Origin: an uncultured bacterium
GTDB lineage: Bacteria > Cyanobacteriota > Vampirovibrionia > Gastranaerophilales > Gastranaerophilaceae
Assembly: GCA_900551675.1 (NCBI GenBank)
Contig: URXH01000049.1
Coordinates: 1 to 14,141 of the forward strand
Direction: 5' to 3'
Length of the DNA: 14,141 nt
Shown piece after piece: positions 1 through 7,530 of the stretch (position 1 is the first letter of the stretch; each line of letters starts with the position of its first letter). A model generated the notes under the pieces. The model ran no database searches, was not told the DNA's origin, and saw only the letters and a program-made list of their open reading frames with translations. Made by a program: the position numbers and the translations under genes.

Positions 1-98
1 TCAAGATTTCTCCAAAAGCTAATTATCGAAAAGTACTTTCAGTAAGAAGAATTGTAAAATTTTATAAAAATCTATGTTACGGATATTACCCTTTTTAA
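1..98 (+). CDS. Possible 3' end of an unidentified upstream gene (partial)
   Basis: The third forward frame is open from the left edge to a TAA at 96-98, about 31 codons. It encodes a strongly basic tail with several aromatic residues, ending in GYYPF. I do not recognise a family in so short a piece. In DNA this AT-rich an open stretch of this length can arise by chance, and another frame ends at 43-45, so this is only the best guess for the C-terminus of a gene upstream of recN. The stop lies about 40 bases before the recN start. Confidence 0.3.
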   Translation, partial: KISPKANYRKVLSVRRIVKFYKNLCYGYYPF

Positions 99-102
99 AC
101 TA

Positions 103-131
103 TTGCCCAAATTAAAATCTTGTTTTATGCT
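103..131 (+). promoter_or_regulatory. Putative recN promoter, very close to the start codon
   Basis: TTGCCC (103-108) and TATGCT (126-131) are separated by 17 bases and resemble -35 and -10 elements, each matching the sigma-70 consensus at about four of six positions. Transcription would start near 137-138, on the ATG itself, so the message could be leaderless. No Shine-Dalgarno sequence is visible in front of that ATG, which agrees with this. The match is modest and AT-rich DNA gives false positives. Confidence 0.35.
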
Positions 132-137
132 ATAGAT

Positions 138-1793
138 ATGATAAAACAGCTCAGGATAAAAGATTATATATTAATTGATGAACTTACCGCAAATTTTGAC
201 ACCGGATTGAATGTAATCACCGGTGAAACAGGGGCGGGAAAAAGTATTCTTATCAACGCAATTGATATAGCTTTTGCCCCACGCGTCTCAAAAGATGTTA
301 TAAAACATGATAAAGAAAAAGCAGTTATTGAACTTGTCATTGAAAATACCAAACATGACTTGACGGAATTGTTTGATGAAAACGGGGTAGATAATAACGG
401 AACAGAAATTGTTCTGACAAAAGAGATTAGTCAAAACGGTGTTCGTTCAAGAGTAAATGGGACTCTTGTTAATCAGGAATTTATAAGACAATTAAAATCA
501 TATTTTCTTGATATACATTCCCAGCACCAAACCTATGCTTTTATGCAGCCGAAGTATCATATCAATCTCCTTGACAATTACGCAAAAGAATCTTACGGAC
601 CAAAACTCGATGCTTATAAAGAAAAATTCAGGGAATATCAAAATCTTCAATCAAAGCTTGAAAGTTTAAAAAACGCATCCGATATGACAGAAAGCCAGAT
701 AGAATTTCTACAGTTTCAGATAAACGAAATCGACAGCGCAGGGATTAAAAGCCCGTCAGAAGACGAAGAATTAAATTCAGAACTTGAAGTTCTTGAAAAC
801 GCCGAGAAATTAAAAGAGCTTACAGGTTCTGCCTACTGGGCAATAAACGGTGATGACGGTTCAATTATGGAAGCGCTCGGCAAAATTAAACAAAATATAA
901 CAAAAGCTGCATCTATGGACAAAAACCTGGAAGAATTGGAAAGCAATCTGATAGATGCTATTGAAAGACTTCATGATGCCGGTTCTGAAATGCGCGAATA
1001 CAGCCAAAATCTTGAAAATGACACAGAAAGACTTAATGAAATTCAGGAGAGGTTATTCCTGCTAGACAAATTGAAAAGAAAATACGGGGGTACACTTGAA
1101 TCAGTTCTTGAAACTTTTGACAAATTGTCGCAAGAATTGAATGCAATAGAATTTTCTACACAAAATATAGAAGAATTGGAAGCAGAAATTGAAAAAATAC
1201 GTAAAGAATTAGATCATACAGCATCTGAAATCAGCGAAAACAGAAGAAATTACGCACAGGTTCTATCCGTATTAATTCAAGAGAAATTAGAAAAACTGGA
1301 ACTGCCTAAAGCCAGATTTGAAATTTCTGTCCAGTCTAAAGAAGAACTAAGTCCAGATGGTTTAGATAATGTTGAATTTTTGATTTCCACCAATGTTTCA
1401 GAAGATTTAAAACCGCTTGCAAAAGTTGCCTCCGGCGGGGAGATTTCACGTGTTATGCTTGCAATAAAATCCATTTTTGCGCAGAGCGATAATATAGATA
1501 CAGTCATTTTTGATGAAATAGATACAGGGATTTCAGGCAAGGCATCGCAGAGTGTTGCAGATGAAATTGTAGAACTTTCTAAATACCATCAAATTATATT
1601 GATTACCCATCAACCGATCATTGCTTCAAAAGCAGACAAACATTTTTATATCAGAAAATCACAGGATGATGAAACAAAAGTAGAAGTATATGTTTTGACC
1701 GGTGAAAACAGAATTAAAGCGCTGGCAGAACTTGCCGGCGGCGAGATTAACGAGCAATCAATGGAATTTGCGAAATCATTGATTGCTATATAG
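138..1793 (+). CDS. recN: DNA repair protein RecN (SMC-like ATPase)
   Basis: RecN is a cytosolic SMC-family ATPase recruited to DNA double-strand breaks, where it helps RecA-dependent recombination. Numbering from the ATG at 138 (551 residues, normal for the family), the protein shows an N-terminal ATPase half with Walker A GETGAGKS (29-36) and the DIHSQHQ Q-loop region (about 125-131). A long charged coiled-coil middle (about 160-370) follows. The C-terminal half has the ABC signature VASGGE (430-435), Walker B TVIFDEIDTG (455-464) and the THQP switch histidine (490-493). All catalytic motifs are intact. I chose ATG 138 over an in-frame TTG at 120 because the family begins with the Met-(I/L)-x-x-L-x-I-x-(D/N) strand just before the GLNVITGETGAGKS segment. 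The six extra residues from the TTG have no family counterpart. The gene converges with pgi, with only 7 bases between the two stop codons and no clear terminator there. Confidence 0.96.
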   Translation: MIKQLRIKDYILIDELTANFDTGLNVITGETGAGKSILINAIDIAFAPRVSKDVIKHDKEKAVIELVIENTKHDLTELFDENGVDNNGTEIVLTKEISQNGVRSRVNGTLVNQEFIRQLKSYFLDIHSQHQTYAFMQPKYHINLLDNYAKESYGPKLDAYKEKFREYQNLQSKLESLKNASDMTESQIEFLQFQINEIDSAGIKSPSEDEELNSELEVLENAEKLKELTGSAYWAINGDDGSIMEALGKIKQNITKAASMDKNLEELESNLIDAIERLHDAGSEMREYSQNLENDTERLNEIQERLFLLDKLKRKYGGTLESVLETFDKLSQELNAIEFSTQNIEELEAEIEKIRKELDHTASEISENRRNYAQVLSVLIQEKLEKLELPKARFEISVQSKEELSPDGLDNVEFLISTNVSEDLKPLAKVASGGEISRVMLAIKSIFAQSDNIDTVIFDEIDTGISGKASQSVADEIVELSKYHQIILITHQPIIASKADKHFYIRKSQDDETKVEVYVLTGENRIKALAELAGGEINEQSMEFAKSLIAI

Positions 1794-1800
1794 AAAAATT

Positions 1801-3189
1801 TTACACAACAGCCATTTTTTCTTTTAACATCTGTGCAGATTCTTCATATCCTACTCTGCCCATTAAAGCATAAGTATAATTTTTCGCCTGCTCTACTCCA
1901 GGCTGGTTAAATGTATCAATGTTATACAATTCTCCTGCAATCGCTGTTTGGACTTCGAACATATAAAGAAGCTGAGCGACATTATAACCGTCAACTTTTT
2001 CAAGTGTAATTGTAACAGTCGGACGATTATAATCAGAAAGCGCAACCCTTGTCGAATCAGCTTCAGCATTAATCAACTGATTTATTGTTTTCCCGCCGAG
2101 ATAACCTATACCCGTGTATTCAAAAATATTTGGAATTTCAAGAGTATTATCAAATTCTGCAACTCTTATAAAATTAATAACCTTATCATTAGGCCCCTCG
2201 TTATACAGCTGAATCTGCGAGTGCTGATCCGTAGCTCCTAGAGCCTTTATAGGAGTAGGTCCTATATGAACATCATTCCCGTTTTTATCTTTATTTTTAC
2301 CCAAAGATTCTGCCCAGAGCTGAACATACCAGTCCGAGACATATTTCAATCTGCTGGAATAAGGCATCAAGACAGATAAATTTTTTCCCTTTTTGGTATC
2401 CATCAAATAATGAATCAAAGCATTCTGTGCAGCAATATTTTCAAATATATCAGTATTTTTTAATGCAAGATCCATATCCTTGATACCATTCATAATTTCG
2501 TCAATATCAATACCGACAAGAGCGAAAGGTAAAAGACCGACTGCAGAAAATACAGAAAATCTACCGCCGACATCATCCGGTACAACAAATGTTTTATAGC
2601 CTTCCTGCTCGGAAATCTGCCTTAATATACCTGTTTTTTTATCAGTAGTTGAAACAATATTATATCTGTATTCATCGCCAAGTTCTTTTTCCAGAATATT
2701 TTTTACAATCATAAACTGCGACATTGTTTCAGCAGTTGAACCTGACTTTGTAATCACATTGACAAGGGTTTTTTTCAAATCCAGAATATTCAAAAGACCG
2801 ACAATTGTATCAGGGTCAATATTATCAAGGAAAAAAATTCTCGGCAGACCGTTTCTTTGTTCTTCCGAGAGTAAATTCCAATAGGGTTTTAAAAGAGCTT
2901 CTGTAACAGCAATTCCTCCTAATGCAGATCCGCCGATACCGAGAACAAGAATATTATCAAAACGTCCCTGCACCATAGCGGCATATTCTTTTACGTACCA
3001 GACGGTTTCTTCACTGTATCCTAAATTCATCCACTGGAGCCACTGTCCCGGTTTATCTTTTCTTTTATTCAAATCGGCAATAATATGAGCTATGGTATCC
3101 TTATATTTTGTGAATTCTTCCTGCAGATTTAAGCCGTTTTCATGACCTATAACCATTTCATCGGAATACCTATAGTCTAGTGTAATCAT
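1801..3189 (-). CDS. pgi: Glucose-6-phosphate isomerase
   Basis: This enzyme interconverts glucose-6-phosphate and fructose-6-phosphate in glycolysis and gluconeogenesis, in the cytosol. The 462-residue protein is of the shorter bacterial type (about 450 residues rather than 550). Two SIS sugar-phosphate folds are evident: GIGGSALGG (84-92) and the phosphate-binding TKSGSTAET (147-155). The first family signature is DVGGRFSVFSAVGL (206-219), containing R210. E294 in AESLGK and H323 in TDQHSQ match catalytic positions. The second signature ends in FNQPGVEQAK (427-436), with the conserved catalytic lysine at 436. Nothing is missing. The start has a GAGAGGGG Shine-Dalgarno-like run (3203-3196) 6 bases upstream. 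It is transcribed in the same direction as the J-domain gene upstream but probably from its own promoter, described separately. Confidence 0.97.
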   Translation of the reverse strand: MITLDYRYSDEMVIGHENGLNLQEEFTKYKDTIAHIIADLNKRKDKPGQWLQWMNLGYSEETVWYVKEYAAMVQGRFDNILVLGIGGSALGGIAVTEALLKPYWNLLSEEQRNGLPRIFFLDNIDPDTIVGLLNILDLKKTLVNVITKSGSTAETMSQFMIVKNILEKELGDEYRYNIVSTTDKKTGILRQISEQEGYKTFVVPDDVGGRFSVFSAVGLLPFALVGIDIDEIMNGIKDMDLALKNTDIFENIAAQNALIHYLMDTKKGKNLSVLMPYSSRLKYVSDWYVQLWAESLGKNKDKNGNDVHIGPTPIKALGATDQHSQIQLYNEGPNDKVINFIRVAEFDNTLEIPNIFEYTGIGYLGGKTINQLINAEADSTRVALSDYNRPTVTITLEKVDGYNVAQLLYMFEVQTAIAGELYNIDTFNQPGVEQAKNYTYALMGRVGYEESAQMLKEKMAVV

Positions 3190-3244
3190 ATTATACCCCT
3201 CTCAAAATAACCTTTCTCTCTTAGTTAGTAAATCTTATATACTT

Positions 3245-3272
3245 ATTATACGTACTAAAGTTTTTTATACAA
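3245..3272 (-). promoter_or_regulatory. Putative pgi promoter
   Basis: Read on the minus strand, TTGTAT (3272-3267) is followed after 16 bases by a perfect TATAAT (3250-3245). Transcription would begin near 3238, giving a leader of about 50 bases that includes the Shine-Dalgarno run. This is the best sigma-70-type promoter match I found in the window. A second TATAAT lies immediately in front of the pgi ATG but overlaps the ribosome-binding spacer and has no good partner -35. Confidence 0.5.
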
Positions 3273-3308
3273 GCGCAAATAGAATAATTTAATATTTTTT
3301 TACTATGC

Positions 3309-3334
3309 ACAAAGAGCCTTTACAGGCTCTTTGT
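3309..3334. terminator. 10-bp hairpin after the J-domain gene; possible terminator of uncertain direction
   Basis: ACAAAGAGCC (3309-3318) and GGCTCTTTGT (3325-3334) form a perfect 10-bp stem with a 6-base loop, 8 bases downstream of the J-domain gene stop. In the minus-strand transcript the stem is followed by an A-rich, not a U-rich, stretch, so it lacks the tail of a canonical intrinsic terminator. In the plus direction the tail (TGTAGTTATTATTTT) is moderately T-rich, but no plus-strand gene precedes it nearby. It may protect the 3' end of the mRNA, or terminate weakly in either direction. Confidence 0.5.
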
Positions 3335-3342
3335 TGTAGTTA

Positions 3343-5886
3343 TTATTTTAAAACGCCGTATGCTTCCGAAATTTCTTTAAATATTTTCTCAAATTCCTTT
3401 GCCTCTTCTGCGTTTGAGGCTTTATCCGGATGATATTTTACGGCAAGCTGTCTGTATGCTGATTTTACAGCTGCAGGTTTTAAATCATCTACTAATTTTT
3501 GTTCTTGGGGAAGATATTTATTTAAAATTTCCTTTGCATCGTTACTTGAAAGTTTTGATTTAGGAGCTTTGCCACCCCCGCCAAAGAAACGGCGTTTGAA
3601 TTCTTCGTAAAAATCTTCATCTGACCTTATTCCCAGTCTCTCTTTCATTTCTGCTGATTTTTTCCGGAGAATTTCTCTCGTTTCATCAGAGTAGCGATGA
3701 ATATGCTCATCCAAATTACATTTTATAGCTTTATAAAGAGTGATTTCAGGTTCTAAATCCCAAACGATACCACCAATTCTACGTGCAATATCTTCAATTG
3801 CTGCATCATCTATTTTTATTTTTTCTGCAATATCTTTAGCATGACCTTTTCCATATAACATATCAATAATTTCTGATTTTAAAATGTTATGATAAATCAT
3901 TTTTTGTTCGGGGGATATATTTCTTAAAGACATAATCTTAGCACCTATTGCACGAAGTCTGATATTCTGTAAAAACTCCGCTTCTTTTGGGTCTTTTACA
4001 ACATCGCCGGCCCTTGACAAGTACTGTATTGCTTCATCCCAAAACGGCGACTGAACATCTTTATAGGCACCCTTTTCATACTTCCATATGGAGTTTTTCA
4101 TAACAAATCTGATTATTTTTCCATCGCCTTCTTTCATCTTGTTAATTACATCTACAGATGAAAGGTTAAATTTTGTTCCTGCTTCCGCAATTACTTTTTT
4201 AACCTCAGAATTTGCCGTAAATGTTTCAAATGCTTCATTCAAAGGCTTTGCATTAAATACTTTTGAAGCATCATCAGCCATTTGCTTCAATTCAGATTTC
4301 AAACGATTTTGCACAGTAGTCATTTCGACTTTAAAAGCGTTGCTAATTTTAGCATCAGTCTTGATTTTTTCAATGACATTAACTGCATTTCCTCTCGCAT
4401 TTTGCTGAATAGCAAAATCAACGGCTGCTCTGTAGTATTTTTCATCCCCTGTTCTTTTACCTGCAGTTGTCAAACCGTCAATAATATGAGAATATTCTAC
4501 ATTATCAGGTGTAAAGAAAAAGAATCTGCGATTTGTGTTGCTTATAACAATGTCTGCCAGAACTCGTTTATCTTTTTCTGATGCCAAAGGCAGTTTAAAT
4601 TTTGAAAAATATGAATCAATCATTTCATTCAGTTGCTTTGAAACTGTATCTTTATGAACAAATTCCGCACCGCCCTTTGCATGCAATGCTTCCAGCTGAC
4701 GCAAAATATCATATGCTTCTACTATATTTTTCTGATTATTAGCACCGACAATTGTTGTATTCAAAAGTTTCATAAGCAAATCTTCTTTTTTAAGAGGATT
4801 TGTTTCTGCCTTAATTAAATCCGGCAAAGCCTTATTTAAAAAGAATGCAATATTTCTTTTGCGTCTTTCATCATGTTCAGCACATTCGAGTTTAAATTCT
4901 TTCATTGGATCTGTTTTTTCATGCCAAACATTTTCGTAAGTTTTACTTTTCTTTGCTAATTTTTCATATAAATCATAATCACATTTTGAACCTAATATTT
5001 CATTCAAAACTTTTATTGATTTTTTATTTTCAAAAATATTTAAGAATTTTGGTTTAATTGTATCTTCAAAAATTTGTGAGAACTTAAAATCAGCATTTTC
5101 TTTGTATAAATTTCTAAATTCATGATATAAAGTTTCAATTTTTTCAGGCTTGCTATTTTCTATCCAATAAGACCGGGCACCTTTCTTCGGGAAAAAATTG
5201 AATGATTTAACAAGGAGTTCTTCCTTTTTTAGAGGGTCTGATGTTTCACTGGCAGATTTTAACAAATCGTCAGAGATACAAGCAGGGTTCCATCTTAAAT
5301 CTGACTCTAATTGAATAATTTTTCCATATTGACCGGCTTCACATCTTTTATCTATAACTGCAAAAATCTCATCATCAATTTTTGTATCTATACCATATTT
5401 ATTAAGACAAGCAGAATAATCCTTTTTGAGTTTAGCTATTTTTAACTTTTCTAAATCATTAAGACTGCCAGACTCAGGTTTAACATCTTCTTTTGGCTCT
5501 GGCTGTTCAACCGACTTTTCGGGTACAGGAGTGTCAATTGCTTTTTCAGGAGTGTGCGGTTGTTCAACCGGTTTTGTCGACGGGACTTCAACGGATTTTG
5601 GAGGTGAAACTACTTCCTGGCCCTTTTTAGCAAGACTGTCCGCACCATTTTCAGCAACTTCAATAACTTTTGAGCCTCTTCCTCTATAAATTAAGACTCC
5701 AATTCCTATAGCTGATAAAACAGCCCCAGCTGCTAATAAAATCTTATTTCTTTGCTTCTTATCTTTCTCCTTTGTTGATGATTCAAATGAGTCTGGAGCC
5801 TGTGTTAACTGAGGTTTAGCACTCGATTGCCCCCCCCCCGAAAAAGGCACTTGAACAGACTTTACTACTTTTATTGATTCTATCAT
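3343..5886 (-). CDS. Membrane-anchored protein with C-terminal J domain, unrecognised middle
   Basis: I do not recognise this 847-residue protein as a named family. From the N-terminus it has a short segment ending VPFSGGG (13-19), a basic stretch KEKDKKQRNK (39-48), one hydrophobic helix (about 49-67) and a Pro/Glu/Lys-rich linker (about 94-140) with PEK and EQP repeats. A long, mainly helical region (about 145-765) contains the repeated motif DPLKKEELL (217-225) / NPLKKEDLL (363-371). After a GGGG hinge (769-772) comes a J domain (about 784-847) with HPD at 819-821 and the AYRQLAVKYHPDK core. J domains stimulate the ATPase of DnaK/Hsp70. An N-terminal anchor with a terminal J domain recalls DjlA in layout only; I see no sequence similarity to it. 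The ATG at 5886 has an AGGGA ribosome-binding site 8 bases upstream. A G10 run covers codons 16-19, so single-base slippage would truncate the protein. Topology is unclear because both flanks of the helix are basic. The J domain is certain and the overall role unknown. Confidence 0.88.
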   Translation of the reverse strand: MIESIKVVKSVQVPFSGGGQSSAKPQLTQAPDSFESSTKEKDKKQRNKILLAAGAVLSAIGIGVLIYRGRGSKVIEVAENGADSLAKKGQEVVSPPKSVEVPSTKPVEQPHTPEKAIDTPVPEKSVEQPEPKEDVKPESGSLNDLEKLKIAKLKKDYSACLNKYGIDTKIDDEIFAVIDKRCEAGQYGKIIQLESDLRWNPACISDDLLKSASETSDPLKKEELLVKSFNFFPKKGARSYWIENSKPEKIETLYHEFRNLYKENADFKFSQIFEDTIKPKFLNIFENKKSIKVLNEILGSKCDYDLYEKLAKKSKTYENVWHEKTDPMKEFKLECAEHDERRKRNIAFFLNKALPDLIKAETNPLKKEDLLMKLLNTTIVGANNQKNIVEAYDILRQLEALHAKGGAEFVHKDTVSKQLNEMIDSYFSKFKLPLASEKDKRVLADIVISNTNRRFFFFTPDNVEYSHIIDGLTTAGKRTGDEKYYRAAVDFAIQQNARGNAVNVIEKIKTDAKISNAFKVEMTTVQNRLKSELKQMADDASKVFNAKPLNEAFETFTANSEVKKVIAEAGTKFNLSSVDVINKMKEGDGKIIRFVMKNSIWKYEKGAYKDVQSPFWDEAIQYLSRAGDVVKDPKEAEFLQNIRLRAIGAKIMSLRNISPEQKMIYHNILKSEIIDMLYGKGHAKDIAEKIKIDDAAIEDIARRIGGIVWDLEPEITLYKAIKCNLDEHIHRYSDETREILRKKSAEMKERLGIRSDEDFYEEFKRRFFGGGGKAPKSKLSSNDAKEILNKYLPQEQKLVDDLKPAAVKSAYRQLAVKYHPDKASNAEEAKEFEKIFKEISEAYGVLK
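5830..5839 (-). repeat. G10 homopolymer in the 5' coding end of the J-domain gene (candidate phase-variation tract)
   Basis: The plus strand has ten consecutive C (ten G in the coding sense), the only long G/C run in this AT-rich window. It spans the last base of codon 16 and codons 17-19 (Ser-Gly-Gly-Gly). By direct reading, one added G leads to a stop after 23 residues, and one lost G to a stop after 26 residues. As given, the frame is open. Poly-G tracts of this length are classic slipped-strand contingency sites in several bacteria. That this one is variable is an inference. Confidence 0.65.
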
Positions 5887-5976
5887 AAATTTTCCCTATA
5901 ATTTTTCCAATTATATTTTTATAAACAAATAAATAAAGAAAAAATTGCGCTTACTTAAATAAAATATTAAAATTTA

Positions 5977-7530
5977 TTAAATTTCAACTTTAACCTTTGG
6001 CTGTCTTTGTGCTTTAATCTTTTCCTCAAGACGTTTCTGCCTATAACCGTAACCCGCATAAATTGCAAATCCCATCAAAAGCCACAGCGGGAAATACAAA
6101 GATGAAGTTGATAAAAACTTCATTGAATAAACCATTAAACCACCGCATGTTATTATTCCGAGAACAGGAAATAACGGCGAAAATGGAACTTTAAAAGGAC
6201 GGTGCCTGTCTGGATCTGTTTTTCTTAATATTAATACAGCAATACAGATTATTATAAATGATGTAAAAGTTCCGAAATTACAAAGTTCCGCAGAAATATT
6301 CAAATCCATAAATAAAGCACAGATAATTACGACAATACCCGAAATCCATGTAAGTACATGCGGTGTTCTGTATTTTTTGTGAATTAACCTTAATGATTTG
6401 GGCAAAAATCTGTCTCTGCTCATTGCATATAAAATTCTTGTAGTACCAAGCTGATAAATCAAAAGGACAGAAGTCAATGCGCAAAGTGCACCTATAGAGA
6501 TTAAACCTGCAAACCAATCTTTACCGATAGCCCTCATGGCATGCGCAATAGGCGCCTGAACATCAATATGTCCGAGAGGCACATTACCCGTTAAAACAAG
6601 TGCTACACACACATACAAAACTGTACAAATTATAAGAGTACCGAGAATTGCAATAGGCAAATCTCTCTGGGGATTTTCGGTTTCTTCCGCTGTTGTGGAA
6701 ATAGCATCAAAACCGATATATGCAAAAAATATTAAAAAAGCGCCCATAAATACGCCCTCAAACCCGTTCGGGGCAAAAGGCATCCAATTTTCAGGCTTAA
6801 CATAAAATGCACCCACAACTATAAATGATAAAATCATAAACATATTTACGCCGACCATAACGCTTGCAAATCTTGTTGATTCTTTAACACCTTTTATCAA
6901 CAAAATTGTAAGCAAAAGCACAATTACCATAGCGGGAATATTTATAGCCACAGGGATTTTATCAAAAATAAACGGCATCTGAGTGTGAGGATCAAGCCCG
7001 AATTTGTCGCAATAAGAAAACATGTACCGGTAATCTGTTCTTAACCATAGGGGAAAATTTACGATAAAATCAGGCAATACATGTTTAAACCCCTTTAAAA
7101 ATTGCACAAAATACCCTGTCCAGGCACACGCTACAGTAATATTTCCGATAGCATACTCCAGCATTAATATCCAACCGACCATCCATGCCATAAATTCACC
7201 CATTGTAGCATAAGTATAAGTATAAGCACTTCCAGCAACAGGAATCATTGCGGCAATTTCAGAATAACACAGCGCAGAAAAAACACACGCAATTGCAGCC
7301 AGCACCATGGATATAATAATAGCAGGCCCTGCACCGGCGCTTTCAGGTCCTCCCTGAATTGCCGTACCGATTATTGTAAAAATTCCGGTTCCGACAACCG
7401 CACCTATGCCTAATACAATAAGGTCAAACACATTTAATGTCTTTTTCAATTCAGACTTTTTGCTTACGGCTATTAATTCATCGGGGCTTTTCTTTTTTAA
7501 AGCATTAAATATTATATGTTTTAATTCCAT
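5977..7530 (-). CDS. APC-superfamily amino acid permease (CAT/YfnA-like), second of a tandem pair
   Basis: This is an inner-membrane amino acid/proton symporter or exchanger of 517 residues with about 12-14 hydrophobic helices. Family marks are the glycine-rich first helix GIGAVVGTGIF (41-51), the second-helix region ending CYSEIAAMIPVAGSAYTY (88-105), the FFAYIGFDAISTTAEE segment (268-283) followed by NPQRDLP (286-292), and RILYAMSRDRFLP (365-377). The cytosolic loop LRKTDPDR-RPFKVPF (435-450) is nearly identical in its upstream neighbour. Amphipathic, charged tails lie at both ends. These features fit the cationic-amino-acid-transporter branch of the APC family, but the substrate cannot be read from sequence. 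Its ATG shares one base with the upstream permease stop (TAATG), so the pair is very likely co-transcribed and translationally coupled. No strong Shine-Dalgarno is seen, consistent with coupling. Confidence 0.9.
   Translation of the reverse strand: MELKHIIFNALKKKSPDELIAVSKKSELKKTLNVFDLIVLGIGAVVGTGIFTIIGTAIQGGPESAGAGPAIIISMVLAAIACVFSALCYSEIAAMIPVAGSAYTYTYATMGEFMAWMVGWILMLEYAIGNITVACAWTGYFVQFLKGFKHVLPDFIVNFPLWLRTDYRYMFSYCDKFGLDPHTQMPFIFDKIPVAINIPAMVIVLLLTILLIKGVKESTRFASVMVGVNMFMILSFIVVGAFYVKPENWMPFAPNGFEGVFMGAFLIFFAYIGFDAISTTAEETENPQRDLPIAILGTLIICTVLYVCVALVLTGNVPLGHIDVQAPIAHAMRAIGKDWFAGLISIGALCALTSVLLIYQLGTTRILYAMSRDRFLPKSLRLIHKKYRTPHVLTWISGIVVIICALFMDLNISAELCNFGTFTSFIIICIAVLILRKTDPDRHRPFKVPFSPLFPVLGIITCGGLMVYSMKFLSTSSLYFPLWLLMGFAIYAGYGYRQKRLEEKIKAQRQPKVKVEI

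Noticed and set aside
120..137. TTG start giving RecN six extra residues
   Set aside because: The extra residues do not match the family start, and ATG 138 begins exactly at the conserved first strand.
1277..1540. 87-codon open frame opposite recN
   Set aside because: It lies antisense to the conserved C-terminal ATPase motifs of RecN, with Ser/Ile-rich composition typical of a shadow frame.
1784..1815. Possible bidirectional terminator between recN and pgi
   Set aside because: The 7-base gap and flanks have only AT-rich partial symmetry and no stable stem.
4088..4581. Two overlapping forward frames (106 and 99 codons) opposite the J-domain gene
   Set aside because: They are antisense to a long open gene, rich in Phe/Ser/Ile from reverse-read Lys/Glu codons, with no recognisable domain.
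5426..5689. 87-codon forward frame rich in Ser/Gly/Thr
   Set aside because: It is the antisense reading of the Pro/Glu/Lys-rich linker, and its low-complexity composition is explained by that.
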